Source: Massiliimicrobium timonense
Lineage (GTDB): Bacteria; Bacillota_I; Bacilli_A; Erysipelotrichales; Coprobacillaceae
Direction of reading: 5' to 3'
Assembly (NCBI RefSeq): GCF_002160865.1
Contig: NZ_NFLJ01000014.1
Location: 1 to 61,002, forward strand
DNA length: 61,002 nucleotides
The notes under the pieces were generated by a model, which was not told where the DNA came from, searched no databases, and saw only the letters and a program-made list of their open reading frames with translations. The position numbers and the translations under genes were made by a program. Below are positions 8,758-16,012 of the stretch, piece by piece (the stretch's first letter is position 1; each line of letters begins with the position of its first letter).

Positions 8758-9387
8758 TTACAATTCACCATGCTCAGGTGTGTGTTTTGTTTTTGGGGTT
8801 ATTTCCTTACTGGTACTTTTCTCTTTTACTTGTCCATCATCAAGAGGAATAACCATAATGCTTTTTCCTAATTTCATGAACATTTCGGGCTGATGAAACA
8901 TCTTTTCATATTTTTCCAATTGTTCTTTAGATAGCGAACAAAAACTATCTTCTGTTAATCCAACAACAAGAAATGGACCAACGTAGATATCATATACTTC
9001 TCCATCATTTGTTCTCATTGCTCGATTCGGTTCTAAACCAATAAGTTTTCCTTCTTCATTTAGAATGATTCCAACTTCTTCATCAAATGGATACGTTACC
9101 TCAATCATTCCTCCAACTGCATCTTTGAGTGCTTCATATTCATCTTCAAGTTCAATAATTTTTGGATATTTCCAAGGCTCTACTAACAACACACTCATCT
9201 TTTCAAGATTTAAGCTTCTTTCTGCTTCAATAAACATATCTGCACCAACAAAATCTTCACTGTCTAAAACATATTCACCATTTTTCCATCCTGTTTCTAC
9301 AATCTCTTGAGCTTCTTCTCTTGTGTCAGCTCTTACGGTTATAGTTCGTTCTAAAGTTTCTTTTATCTTTACATCATATTCTTTCAA
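8758..9387 (-). CDS. DpnD/PcfM-like domain fused to DUF3846
   Basis: A protein of 209 residues with two parts. Residues 1-45 (KEYDVKIKETLERTITVRAD and following) resemble the DpnD/PcfM domain, a small beta/alpha module common in conjugative elements. Residues about 62-175 resemble DUF3846, recognisable from MSVLLVEPWKYPKII, MIEVTYPFDEEVGII and EPNRAM. The tail is polar. The function is unknown; both domains recur in accessory blocks of ICEs and plasmids. The start is TTG at 9385-9387 with AAAGGAGGAG upstream. A strong terminator ends 27 bases upstream of the start, leaving almost no room for a promoter. Confidence 0.7.
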   Translation of the reverse strand: MKEYDVKIKETLERTITVRADTREEAQEIVETGWKNGEYVLDSEDFVGADMFIEAERSLNLEKMSVLLVEPWKYPKIIELEDEYEALKDAVGGMIEVTYPFDEEVGIILNEEGKLIGLEPNRAMRTNDGEVYDIYVGPFLVVGLTEDSFCSLSKEQLEKYEKMFHQPEMFMKLGKSIMVIPLDDGQVKEKSTSKEITPKTKHTPEHGEL

Positions 9388-9413
9388 GTTAGTTCTCCTC
9401 CTTTTTCGTACAT

Positions 9414-9485
9414 AAAAAAATTACTAGATAATCTTGGCTAACGTTCCATGTTTTTTTGTCTTTTTTTATGCCAATTTTCTAGTAA
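9414..9485 (-). terminator. Intrinsic terminator at the 3' end of parB
   Basis: A two-part stem (TTACTAGA 9421-9428 with TCTAGTAA 9478-9485, and TTGGC 9434-9438 with GCCAA 9470-9474) overlaps the last codons of parB. It is followed on the minus strand by seven T residues (9414-9420). It separates the repA-parA-parB segment from the transfer genes. Confidence 0.7.
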
Positions 9486-10364
9486 TTTGATAATCGTATC
9501 TTGCATCTGTTTAGGTGTATAAGATCTAGGAAAATATTTTCTTAATACTTCATTATTTATTGTTACCTTATCAAGCTCTTCTTTCTTAGTTTCATTCATC
9601 ACAGCACACATTGCTTCTAACGTACACTTTTTTTCTTGACTTAGTTTTTTTATTCTTTGAGCTTGTGATAACGAAGGTGTATTTTGAGAATAATCCATTG
9701 CTTCTAAAAAATTTTCTTGTTCTTCTTGCGTTAAATAAGATAATTCTACTGCTGGATTAAAAGCAATCTGTTTGTTATCAACCATATCTAATAACTTTGA
9801 ATTTAATTCAGTTAAACGCATATATCGTTGAACTGTACGAGCACTATCGCCAGTACCTACTGCTAGTTTTTGGTCTGCTCGCAACTTCGTGCCAACTTGG
9901 CACGAAGTTAAATCTGTTCGTTCACCTTGTCTTTTAATTGCATCATATTTCATTTTATAAGCAAATGCTCTTTCACTTGGTAAAATCGTTTCTCTTTGAA
10001 GATTCGAATCGACCATCAAGATAATGGCTGCATCATCTTCCATATCACGAACAATAACAGGCATTTTTTCTTTACCAGCAATCATAGAAGCATGATGTCT
10101 ACGGTGCCCTGCTATAAGTTCATATCCGCCCTCCTTACGAGGTCTAGCAATAGCTGGCGATAAAACTCCATATTCTGAAATGCTTTCTACTGTCTTTTGC
10201 ATCGCCTCATCATCAATCACTTTAAAAGGGTGATTCTTAAAAGGATATAATTCCGACAAAGGAATATCTTGCACCTTCTCCTGTTTAGCTTCAATTCGAC
10301 TTTCTTCAGTTGAAAAAATATCATCGTAACTGCTCAAGCTGACGTTTATGCTTTTTTTCGGCAT
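9438..10364 (-). CDS. parB: ParB/Spo0J-like partition protein of the ICE
   Basis: A protein of 308 residues. The ParB/Srx N-terminal domain occupies about 35-130, with IPLSELYPFKNHPF, the GHRRHHAS box and the NLQRE segment. A helix-turn-helix region at about 145-215 contains SARTVQRYMRLTEL. It should bind a centromere-like site and act with ParA to stabilise the excised, replicating ICE. The ATG overlaps parA by 44 bases and has an AAGGAGG site. A perfect 27-bp palindrome lies in the coding sequence at 9883-9909, in the variable stretch between the two domains. An intrinsic terminator overlaps the 3' end. Confidence 0.9.
   Translation of the reverse strand: MPKKSINVSLSSYDDIFSTEESRIEAKQEKVQDIPLSELYPFKNHPFKVIDDEAMQKTVESISEYGVLSPAIARPRKEGGYELIAGHRRHHASMIAGKEKMPVIVRDMEDDAAIILMVDSNLQRETILPSERAFAYKMKYDAIKRQGERTDLTSCQVGTKLRADQKLAVGTGDSARTVQRYMRLTELNSKLLDMVDNKQIAFNPAVELSYLTQEEQENFLEAMDYSQNTPSLSQAQRIKKLSQEKKCTLEAMCAVMNETKKEELDKVTINNEVLRKYFPRSYTPKQMQDTIIKLLENWHKKRQKNMER
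9883..9909. repeat. Perfect 27-bp palindrome inside parB
   Basis: Two 13-base arms (AACTTCGTGCCAA and TTGGCACGAAGTT) are separated by one base. They lie in the parB codons for TSCQVGTKLR. Arms of this length are very unlikely by chance. It could be a protein-binding site or an RNA hairpin in the parB message; neither is shown. Confidence 0.9.
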
Positions 10365-11148
10365 TCTCTAACACCTCCTTTGCAAGTATTCTATAAGCAT
10401 TTGCTACTTTACCATTTGGATCATGTGAAAAAATACTTTTTCCTACAGCACTCATTTCCTCAGCACGTACTGAACGAGGAATATCCGTTTTGTATACTTT
10501 CAACTTACTTCCATAAGCCTCTCGAATAAGATTACTTATATCTTTTGCATAATTGGTTCTAGGATCTACCATAGTTAAAAGTATTCCCTCAATCTTTAAT
10601 TTTGGATTTATTTGTCTACGCACTTTATTGATTGTTTGTAATAACTGCTCCAAACCTTTTGCAGATAAATATTGAGCTTGCACTGGTATCAAAACATTAT
10701 CAGCAGAAGCTAATGCATTGATAGTTAACATTCCTAAGCTTGGCATACAGTCTAATAATACATAATCATATTCTTTCTTAAAACTGTCTAAAACTTGCTT
10801 TAAAATAGTTTCTCTACTCATTGCATTTACCAGAGATACTTCCAATCCAGAAAGTTCAATATTTGCTGGAATAAAATCAATGCCTTCATCATGATGAATA
10901 ATTCCTTCGTGATATTTCAATTTTTCCTCTTGCATAACTTTTTCCATCAAGTCAGAGATAGATGGTTTAATATCATCAGGTCTTGGATAACCTAAACTAA
11001 TAGTTAAACTAGCTTGGGGATCAGTATCAACTAGCAAAACCTTTTTGCCAGCTTTGGCTAGTCCAACTCCCAAGTTCTCACAAGTAGTTGTTTTACCTGT
11101 TCCACCTTTTTGATTTACAACTGCAATTACAGTTGGTTTCGTAGCCAT
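10321..11148 (-). CDS. parA: ParA-type partition ATPase
   Basis: A protein of 275 residues in the ParA/Soj/MinD family. The deviant Walker A is NQKGGTGKTT at about residues 12-21, the Walker A' region is LLVDTDPQASLT, and Walker B is in YDYVLLDCMPSLG. The length and lack of an N-terminal DNA-binding extension fit the short chromosomal-type ParA that works with the ParB encoded by the overlapping next gene. An AGAGAGGAAG site precedes the ATG. It lies 20 bases downstream of repA. Together the three genes form a replication and partition module, consistent with ICEs that replicate as circles after excision. Confidence 0.93.
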   Translation of the reverse strand: MATKPTVIAVVNQKGGTGKTTTCENLGVGLAKAGKKVLLVDTDPQASLTISLGYPRPDDIKPSISDLMEKVMQEEKLKYHEGIIHHDEGIDFIPANIELSGLEVSLVNAMSRETILKQVLDSFKKEYDYVLLDCMPSLGMLTINALASADNVLIPVQAQYLSAKGLEQLLQTINKVRRQINPKLKIEGILLTMVDPRTNYAKDISNLIREAYGSKLKVYKTDIPRSVRAEEMSAVGKSIFSHDPNGKVANAYRILAKEVLENAEKKHKRQLEQLR

Positions 11149-11168
11149 TCTTTCACTTCCTCTCTTTT

Positions 11169-12044
11169 TTAATAATTTCCTTTCAAATCATGGTTTACCA
11201 AAGTCGTATAATAGCTATCAATTGTTTGAGTAGCATTGTATAAACTCGTTAACAGATATTGTTTGATGTTTCTAATTTTAGTCGTATTTTCTAATAGACA
11301 ATCAAGAACAAATTGAATATGTTCATATTCCAACTTCATAAATTTTCTTTTAACAACCTCTAATGATTTTTCTTCACCAGCAATACGAATTGTTTCTTTG
11401 TTAGAACTTAAAGTATCAGCGACCAACATAATGATTTCATCCACCATCTTTTTGTAATCATGATACACTTGAACCAAAGAAGCGTAATCTACTTGAGCTT
11501 TTACAAAATCAATATAATCAAATTCTGAATCATTTCTTTCGAGTTCGATTCTGTCATATTCCGAAGGAATGAAAGAATGATTAATATCATTTATATCAGT
11601 ATCACTTAAATAAGTATTAATTCCGTTTGATTTTGAAACTTCTTGAAGTTCATTTATCAAACCTCCAGAAGTTTGATTTTCATACTTCTTGAAGTTTGAT
11701 TTTTCTAAAAAGTTTTTAACAAAAATAATATTTGGTTTTCCTAATCCTTGTCTCTTTCTTTCAATCAAACTGATAGTTTCAAGTTCCTTTAAAAGACCAA
11801 CGCTTTTAGCCTTTGCACATCCAAGTGCCTCCATGATTTCCTCTATTGTAAAGATGATAAAAACTCTACCTTGTTCATCAAACCACTCATTTTTAGCTGA
11901 TAAACTCATACGATCTAAAAACAGTCCATATAATAGTTTTGCTTCAATTGATAACTTCTTAAATTTGGGATCAATAAATAAAACTTTTGGTATCCTATAA
12001 AAAGTAAATTGCTCTGACTGATGTCCATAAAAATAATCAAACAC
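11169..12044 (-). CDS. repA: RepA_N-type replication initiator
   Basis: A protein of 291 residues. The N-terminal 110 residues (FDYFYGHQSEQFTFYRIPK, LSIEAKLLYGLFLDRMSLS, FTIEEIMEALGCAKAK) match the RepA_N winged-helix domain of replication initiators in Firmicute plasmids and Tn1549-type ICEs. The C-terminal half is variable and probably host-specific. The reading frame begins at a GTG (12,042-12,044) about 11 bases from the GGAGG. A better-placed ATG 7 bases from the same site opens only a three-codon ORF (MRV-stop) that overlaps the GTG, so the real start is somewhat uncertain. Confidence 0.85.
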   Translation of the reverse strand: MFDYFYGHQSEQFTFYRIPKVLFIDPKFKKLSIEAKLLYGLFLDRMSLSAKNEWFDEQGRVFIIFTIEEIMEALGCAKAKSVGLLKELETISLIERKRQGLGKPNIIFVKNFLEKSNFKKYENQTSGGLINELQEVSKSNGINTYLSDTDINDINHSFIPSEYDRIELERNDSEFDYIDFVKAQVDYASLVQVYHDYKKMVDEIIMLVADTLSSNKETIRIAGEEKSLEVVKRKFMKLEYEHIQFVLDCLLENTTKIRNIKQYLLTSLYNATQTIDSYYTTLVNHDLKGNY

Positions 12045-12071
12045 GCATAATCACACCTCCTATTATGCTAA

Positions 12072-12125
12072 AAAATAAAAATAGAGCATTCGCTACCTTA
12101 TATAAGGTACAAGCAAATACTCTAT
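12072..12125 (-). terminator. Terminator-like hairpin in the repA leader
   Basis: A long imperfect stem. TAGAG (12,082-12,086) pairs with CTCTA (12,120-12,124), and an inner perfect TACCTTATATAAGGTA palindrome lies near 12,094-12,109. On the minus strand it is followed by TTTTTATTTTTT, then by the repA ribosome-binding site about 12 bases later. It could end rlmD transcripts or act as an attenuator for ICE replication genes. Confidence 0.65.
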
Positions 12126-12159
12126 GTAAAATGCTATTCAATTTTTATGTATAAATAAA

Positions 12160-13785
12160 TTAAATCATTTGAAAATATCTAAATGCGTCTTTTATTGCAT
12201 CTTCTTTTTCCTTAGGACAATTAGGTTGTTTAGAATTTTCCATTTTTGGCTTGTTATAGTTATCTCTTTCCTTTATACCACACTCTTGTTTTGTTTGAGC
12301 AATATTCAAAGTAGAAACTTTAAAGCCATATTTATCTAAAACATATTGTTTTATCTCTTGATATGTTGCTTTACTCTCTGATGAAGTTAAATCTAACTCA
12401 TCAGTATGTAATTCTATATCGATATGTTTTTTGGTTTTGAGTTTGGACAAAAGTACTACCGTCTCAATATGAAAGCTTTGCGGGAACATATCCACAGGCT
12501 GACACTTTTTCACATGATAATCATGTTGCTGTAAAATATCAATATCTCTTGCCTGTGTCGCAACATCACAAGAAATATAAACAATTTTATCCGGTGATAA
12601 AGTTAACAGCTGATTTAAAAATAAAGTCGAACATCCTTTTCTTGGAGGATCCACTACCACAACATCAACATGTTGATGTGATTTTGCAAATGAAACCATA
12701 AATTCCCCTGCATCTTGACAATAAAATTCTATATTATCAACACCATTTCTTTTCGCATTATCTTTAGCATCCTCTATTGCCTGTTCGACAATTTCTACAC
12801 CATAAACTTTTTTAACATATTGAGCCAGTGATAAAGAAATAGTACCAATACCACAATAGGCATCAATAACAATATCTGTTGGTTTCAATTGAGCAAATTC
12901 AATTGCTTTTTGATAAAGGACTTCAACTTGTTGAGGGTTAATCTGATAAAAAGATTTTAATGAAATACGATATGTATGCCCTAATAGACGATCTTCAATA
13001 TAACCCTTTCCATCAAGAATCATTTCTTCTTCTCCTAAAATGACATTATCATGACGTGGATTATAGTTTTGAATAATCGTTTGAAGTTGAGGAAAACGTT
13101 TTTTCAATTGTTGAACCAGATAATCTTTTTGACAAAGCGAACGTTGATAAGTAATCAAAACCAGCATCGCCTGATTTGTATAATAGCCATACTTCACAAG
13201 AATATGCTTAATATTTCCTTGATGAGTTACCTTATCAAATGGTTTTTCGCCCACTTCTTCTAGTAATTTTCTCGTATAAGGTATCAGCTGATTAGACAGC
13301 TCATTTTGAATAAAACACTGGTCCATTGCGACAATATCATTACTATGTTGTTTATAGAACCCTGTGATAAGATGTCCATTACGCTCTCCGACAGGAACTT
13401 GCACCTTATTACGATAAAACCATCCCTCTTGCATCATTAAACAAGGTTCTACCTGAGTATCGCAATGTCCAATTTTAGCTAAGGTATCTTGCACTCTTTT
13501 GGTTTTAAACTGTTGTTGTGCCAATGGACTAAGATGCTGTAAATGACATCCTCCACATTGCTTAAAAAGCGGACATCTGGCTTCCTGTCGAAAAGGACTT
13601 GACTGTTCAAGTTCAATCAAACGTCCTACTGCATATCTTTTTAAAACCTTAATAATTTTTACTTTCCCTACTTCATCTATTAACATGTTTTTTACAAACA
13701 CAGGTAATCCTTCATGTTTTACAATCCCTAAACCATCGTGTGTATAATCAACGCACTTTGCTTTAATATATTCATTTTTTTGCAT
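12160..13785 (-). CDS. rlmD: 23S rRNA (uracil-C5)-methyltransferase RlmD with ICE-derived C-terminus
   Basis: A TrmA/RlmD/RlmCD-type enzyme that methylates a uracil of 23S rRNA with S-adenosylmethionine. Seen: an N-terminal TRAM domain (about 1-60), the iron-sulphur cysteines in CPLFKQCGGC, the SAM site IDAYCGIGTISL, and the catalytic region VVVDPPRKGC with YISCDVATQARD. The normal protein ends near VETVVLLSK (about residue 450). The remaining 90 or so residues (DELDLTSSESKATYQEIKQY and onward, ending AFRYFQMI) are the extra tail carried by ICEs that insert in this gene. The preferred start is the ATG at 13,783-13,785 with GGGAGGA 7 bases upstream, not the upstream in-frame ATG. Confidence 0.9.
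   Translation of the reverse strand: MQKNEYIKAKCVDYTHDGLGIVKHEGLPVFVKNMLIDEVGKVKIIKVLKRYAVGRLIELEQSSPFRQEARCPLFKQCGGCHLQHLSPLAQQQFKTKRVQDTLAKIGHCDTQVEPCLMMQEGWFYRNKVQVPVGERNGHLITGFYKQHSNDIVAMDQCFIQNELSNQLIPYTRKLLEEVGEKPFDKVTHQGNIKHILVKYGYYTNQAMLVLITYQRSLCQKDYLVQQLKKRFPQLQTIIQNYNPRHDNVILGEEEMILDGKGYIEDRLLGHTYRISLKSFYQINPQQVEVLYQKAIEFAQLKPTDIVIDAYCGIGTISLSLAQYVKKVYGVEIVEQAIEDAKDNAKRNGVDNIEFYCQDAGEFMVSFAKSHQHVDVVVVDPPRKGCSTLFLNQLLTLSPDKIVYISCDVATQARDIDILQQHDYHVKKCQPVDMFPQSFHIETVVLLSKLKTKKHIDIELHTDELDLTSSESKATYQEIKQYVLDKYGFKVSTLNIAQTKQECGIKERDNYNKPKMENSKQPNCPKEKEDAIKDAFRYFQMI
12440..12470. other. Probable ICE attachment site within rlmD
   Basis: The codons for VETVVLLSK are the last ones typical of RlmD before the ICE-type tail begins. 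This conserved stretch near the 3' end of rlmD is a known integration target for Firmicute ICEs. The matching second att site must lie left of the window, so the core cannot be delimited here. Confidence 0.6.
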
Positions 13786-13798
13786 CTTACATCCTCCC

Positions 13799-13824
13799 AT
13801 AAAAAAACGAGCTATGCTCGTTTT
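13799..13824 (-). terminator. Intrinsic terminator upstream of rlmD
   Basis: Perfect stem AACGAGC / GCTCGTT (13,806-13,812 and 13,816-13,822) with a 3-base loop and seven T residues on the minus strand. It overlaps the end of the preceding membrane-protein gene and insulates rlmD from the gatCAB operon. Confidence 0.9.
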
Positions 13825-14527
13825 ATTCATCTGTTAAAGTTTCTTGAGCACGTTTTGCACTTTCTTCATCTCTAACAGAAGCTAAAGTATAAGAAAAATC
13901 ATCATTTTGAATATTCTTTGTTCCATAAATTGGAAAATCATCACTTTGAGCAGATGTCATAAAAACATTGACTTCATACTGAGTGACTCCATCAATCGTT
14001 CCAAACAGATCACTATATGTCTTGCCATCCTCTTTTTCTCTGCCCACAATATCATCAAGTGTCTGAACTGTTTCTTCAGCAATATTTTCTGCTTTTTTGG
14101 CACTCATATTGTCCTTAAAAACAATATCCACTTTTAATTGTCGACATTCTGTAGATAAAGTCATGGATTCAATGTCATCATATTTTTCTTCCATTGTCGA
14201 TACAGTTGCATCTCTGGCATCTTTAGAAATACTTACCATGCCTTCACAGCGATTCCCATAGACAGGTCCATCATGCAATGATAAAACTGCTATATAAACA
14301 ATAAACGCAATTGCTAAAGCACCAAATAAAATCAATAAATAGTGCCACCATTTCATTACAAATCTTTTTTTCTTTTTTTTCATTGGTTCATCTTCCTTGT
14401 CATCTTCTTCATCTATTGAAATATAAGGTGCACCTTCTTTTTTGTTTTCTAATTCATCTAGATATGATGAAGAATAATCTTCTTCCAATTCATCTTCATC
14501 ATCAAAATGAAATTGTTTTGCCATCAT
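13823..14527 (-). CDS. Single-pass membrane protein of unknown function
   Basis: A protein of 234 residues that I do not recognise. Residues 1-50 are acidic (DDEDELEEDY, IDEEDDKEDE) and are followed by KKKKKRFVMK and one membrane helix at about 60-82. The positive cluster on the N side predicts a cytoplasmic N-terminus and an extracellular C-terminal domain of about 150 residues. That domain has two regions with an alternating beta/alpha look (MTLSTECRQLKVDIVFKD, TQYEVNVFMTSAQSDD). It is the last gene after gatB, 54 bases downstream, and ends in a strong terminator, so it is probably part of the pcrA/lig/gat transcription unit. Confidence 0.75.
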   Translation of the reverse strand: MMAKQFHFDDEDELEEDYSSSYLDELENKKEGAPYISIDEEDDKEDEPMKKKKKRFVMKWWHYLLILFGALAIAFIVYIAVLSLHDGPVYGNRCEGMVSISKDARDATVSTMEEKYDDIESMTLSTECRQLKVDIVFKDNMSAKKAENIAEETVQTLDDIVGREKEDGKTYSDLFGTIDGVTQYEVNVFMTSAQSDDFPIYGTKNIQNDDFSYTLASVRDEESAKRAQETLTDE

Positions 14528-14581
14528 TATTCACCTACTTTTTTTCTATTGTATCAAAATTCATGACCAATGTATAGAACA

Positions 14582-16012
14582 TTATGCTTTTCTTTTTTTC
14601 AGTAAACATTTCAAAAGTTCATTGGTCTTTTGAGGATTGGCTTGTCCTTTTGTCTTTTTCATAACCTGTCCTACAAAAAAACCACAGATTTGATGTTTTC
14701 CAGCATAATATTCAGCCACCTGCTGAGGATAATCATGAAGGACTTCTTCAATATATTGCATCAAAAGATGTTCATCACTGACTTGTTGAATATGATAAGC
14801 TTCCATAATAACATGGGGACTTTTCTTTTCAATCATCATGAATTCTAAAATTTGTTTCGTCTGTTTTGAAGAAATCTCTTTCCTTTCTAACATATGCATC
14901 AATTCAGCAAAATCCTGTACTGATAATAATTCAAATATATTCCTTTGATATTGATGCATATAAGCTCTAACATCACCAATTAACCAATGACAAATAGTCT
15001 GATAATAAGGATAAATATTAACGACCTGATCGTAGAAATCTGATAAGTTCTGATCAGATAATAATATCATTGTATCTTGAAAAGACAACTGATATTGTTT
15101 TTGATAACGTTGTTTTCTTTGATCGGGTAACTGAGGTAATCGTTCTATAATTGATTGAATCCATTGCCAATCCAGACAAACAGGTAAAATATTAGGTTCT
15201 GGATAATAACGATAATCCAGTAACGATTGTTTTTCACGCATCACCACTGTTGTCTGTGTTTTTTCATCAAAACGACGTGTCTGTCTGGCAACAGGAAGAC
15301 GTTGCTGTAATAAATGAGATTGACGTTGAATTTCATAATCAATAGCTTTTTGAATATTTGCAAAAGAATTAAGATTTTTGATTTCCACCTTTTCACCCAG
15401 TGTTGAACTATGAGGCTGACGCAAAGAAATGTTAATATCACAGCGCATTGATCCTTGAGCCATAATCGCATCACTGACACCTGTATATATCAAAATCAAT
15501 CGTAAGGCTTCCAGATAGGCAACAACCTGTTGACTTGTATGCAGTTGTGGTTTTGTGACAATTTCTATTAAAGGAATACCAGCACGATTATAATCAATGA
15601 GTGTATTATTTTCACTATGCGTCATTTTGGCTGTATCTTCCTCTAAATGAACACGCTCAATAGGAATTTTAAATGTTTCTCCTTCAACTTCAATGTCAAG
15701 ATAGCCATTTTTCCCAATAGGGTAATCATACTGCGTGATTTGAAAACCTTTAGGTAAATCAGCATAATAATAATTTTTTCGATCAAAACGGAGCAGATTA
15801 TCAATATCCATATGTAATGCATGACAAACACGAATAGCCATTTCTACAGCCTTTTTATTGACTGATGGTAAAGTACCCGGCATAGCCAAATCAATAACAT
15901 GCACTTGCGTATTGGGTGGACTGCCAAATGTCACAGGTGCCATAGAAAACATCTTTGATTTTGTTTTCAATTCACAGTGAACTTCAATACCAATCACAGC
16001 TTCAAACATCAT
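14582..16012 (-). CDS. gatB: Aspartyl/glutamyl-tRNA amidotransferase subunit B
   Basis: Subunit B of GatCAB, which recognises misacylated Glu-tRNA(Gln) or Asp-tRNA(Asn) and phosphorylates the amino acid before amidation. The N-terminal FEAVIGIEVHCEL motif and the segments YADLPKGFQITQYD and DYNRAGIPLIEIVT are diagnostic. The C-terminal 130 residues form the helical and YqeY-like tail. The product has about 476 residues. The ATG at 16,010-16,012 is chosen because AAAGGAG (16,019-16,025) is 6 bases upstream. This gives an 11-base overlap with gatA and suggests coupled translation. Confidence 0.96.
   Translation of the reverse strand: MMFEAVIGIEVHCELKTKSKMFSMAPVTFGSPPNTQVHVIDLAMPGTLPSVNKKAVEMAIRVCHALHMDIDNLLRFDRKNYYYADLPKGFQITQYDYPIGKNGYLDIEVEGETFKIPIERVHLEEDTAKMTHSENNTLIDYNRAGIPLIEIVTKPQLHTSQQVVAYLEALRLILIYTGVSDAIMAQGSMRCDINISLRQPHSSTLGEKVEIKNLNSFANIQKAIDYEIQRQSHLLQQRLPVARQTRRFDEKTQTTVVMREKQSLLDYRYYPEPNILPVCLDWQWIQSIIERLPQLPDQRKQRYQKQYQLSFQDTMILLSDQNLSDFYDQVVNIYPYYQTICHWLIGDVRAYMHQYQRNIFELLSVQDFAELMHMLERKEISSKQTKQILEFMMIEKKSPHVIMEAYHIQQVSDEHLLMQYIEEVLHDYPQQVAEYYAGKHQICGFFVGQVMKKTKGQANPQKTNELLKCLLKKRKA

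Larger units (their letters stand above)
1..12450 (-). mobile_element. ICE (Tn1549/CTn-like conjugative element), partial, integrated in rlmD
   Basis: One end of an integrative conjugative element. All genes from 1 to 12,044 are on the minus strand and form a recognisable type IV transfer set (VirB4, VirB6/TrbL-like, PrgI, Maff2, VirD4, NlpC/P60) plus a RepA_N/ParA/ParB replication and partition module. The boundary lies inside rlmD, near the codons for VETVVLLS at about 12,440-12,470, because everything downstream of that point in rlmD is an extension unlike a normal RlmD C-terminus. The other end, with the recombinase and relaxase, is outside the window. The exact junction is inferred. Confidence 0.85.
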
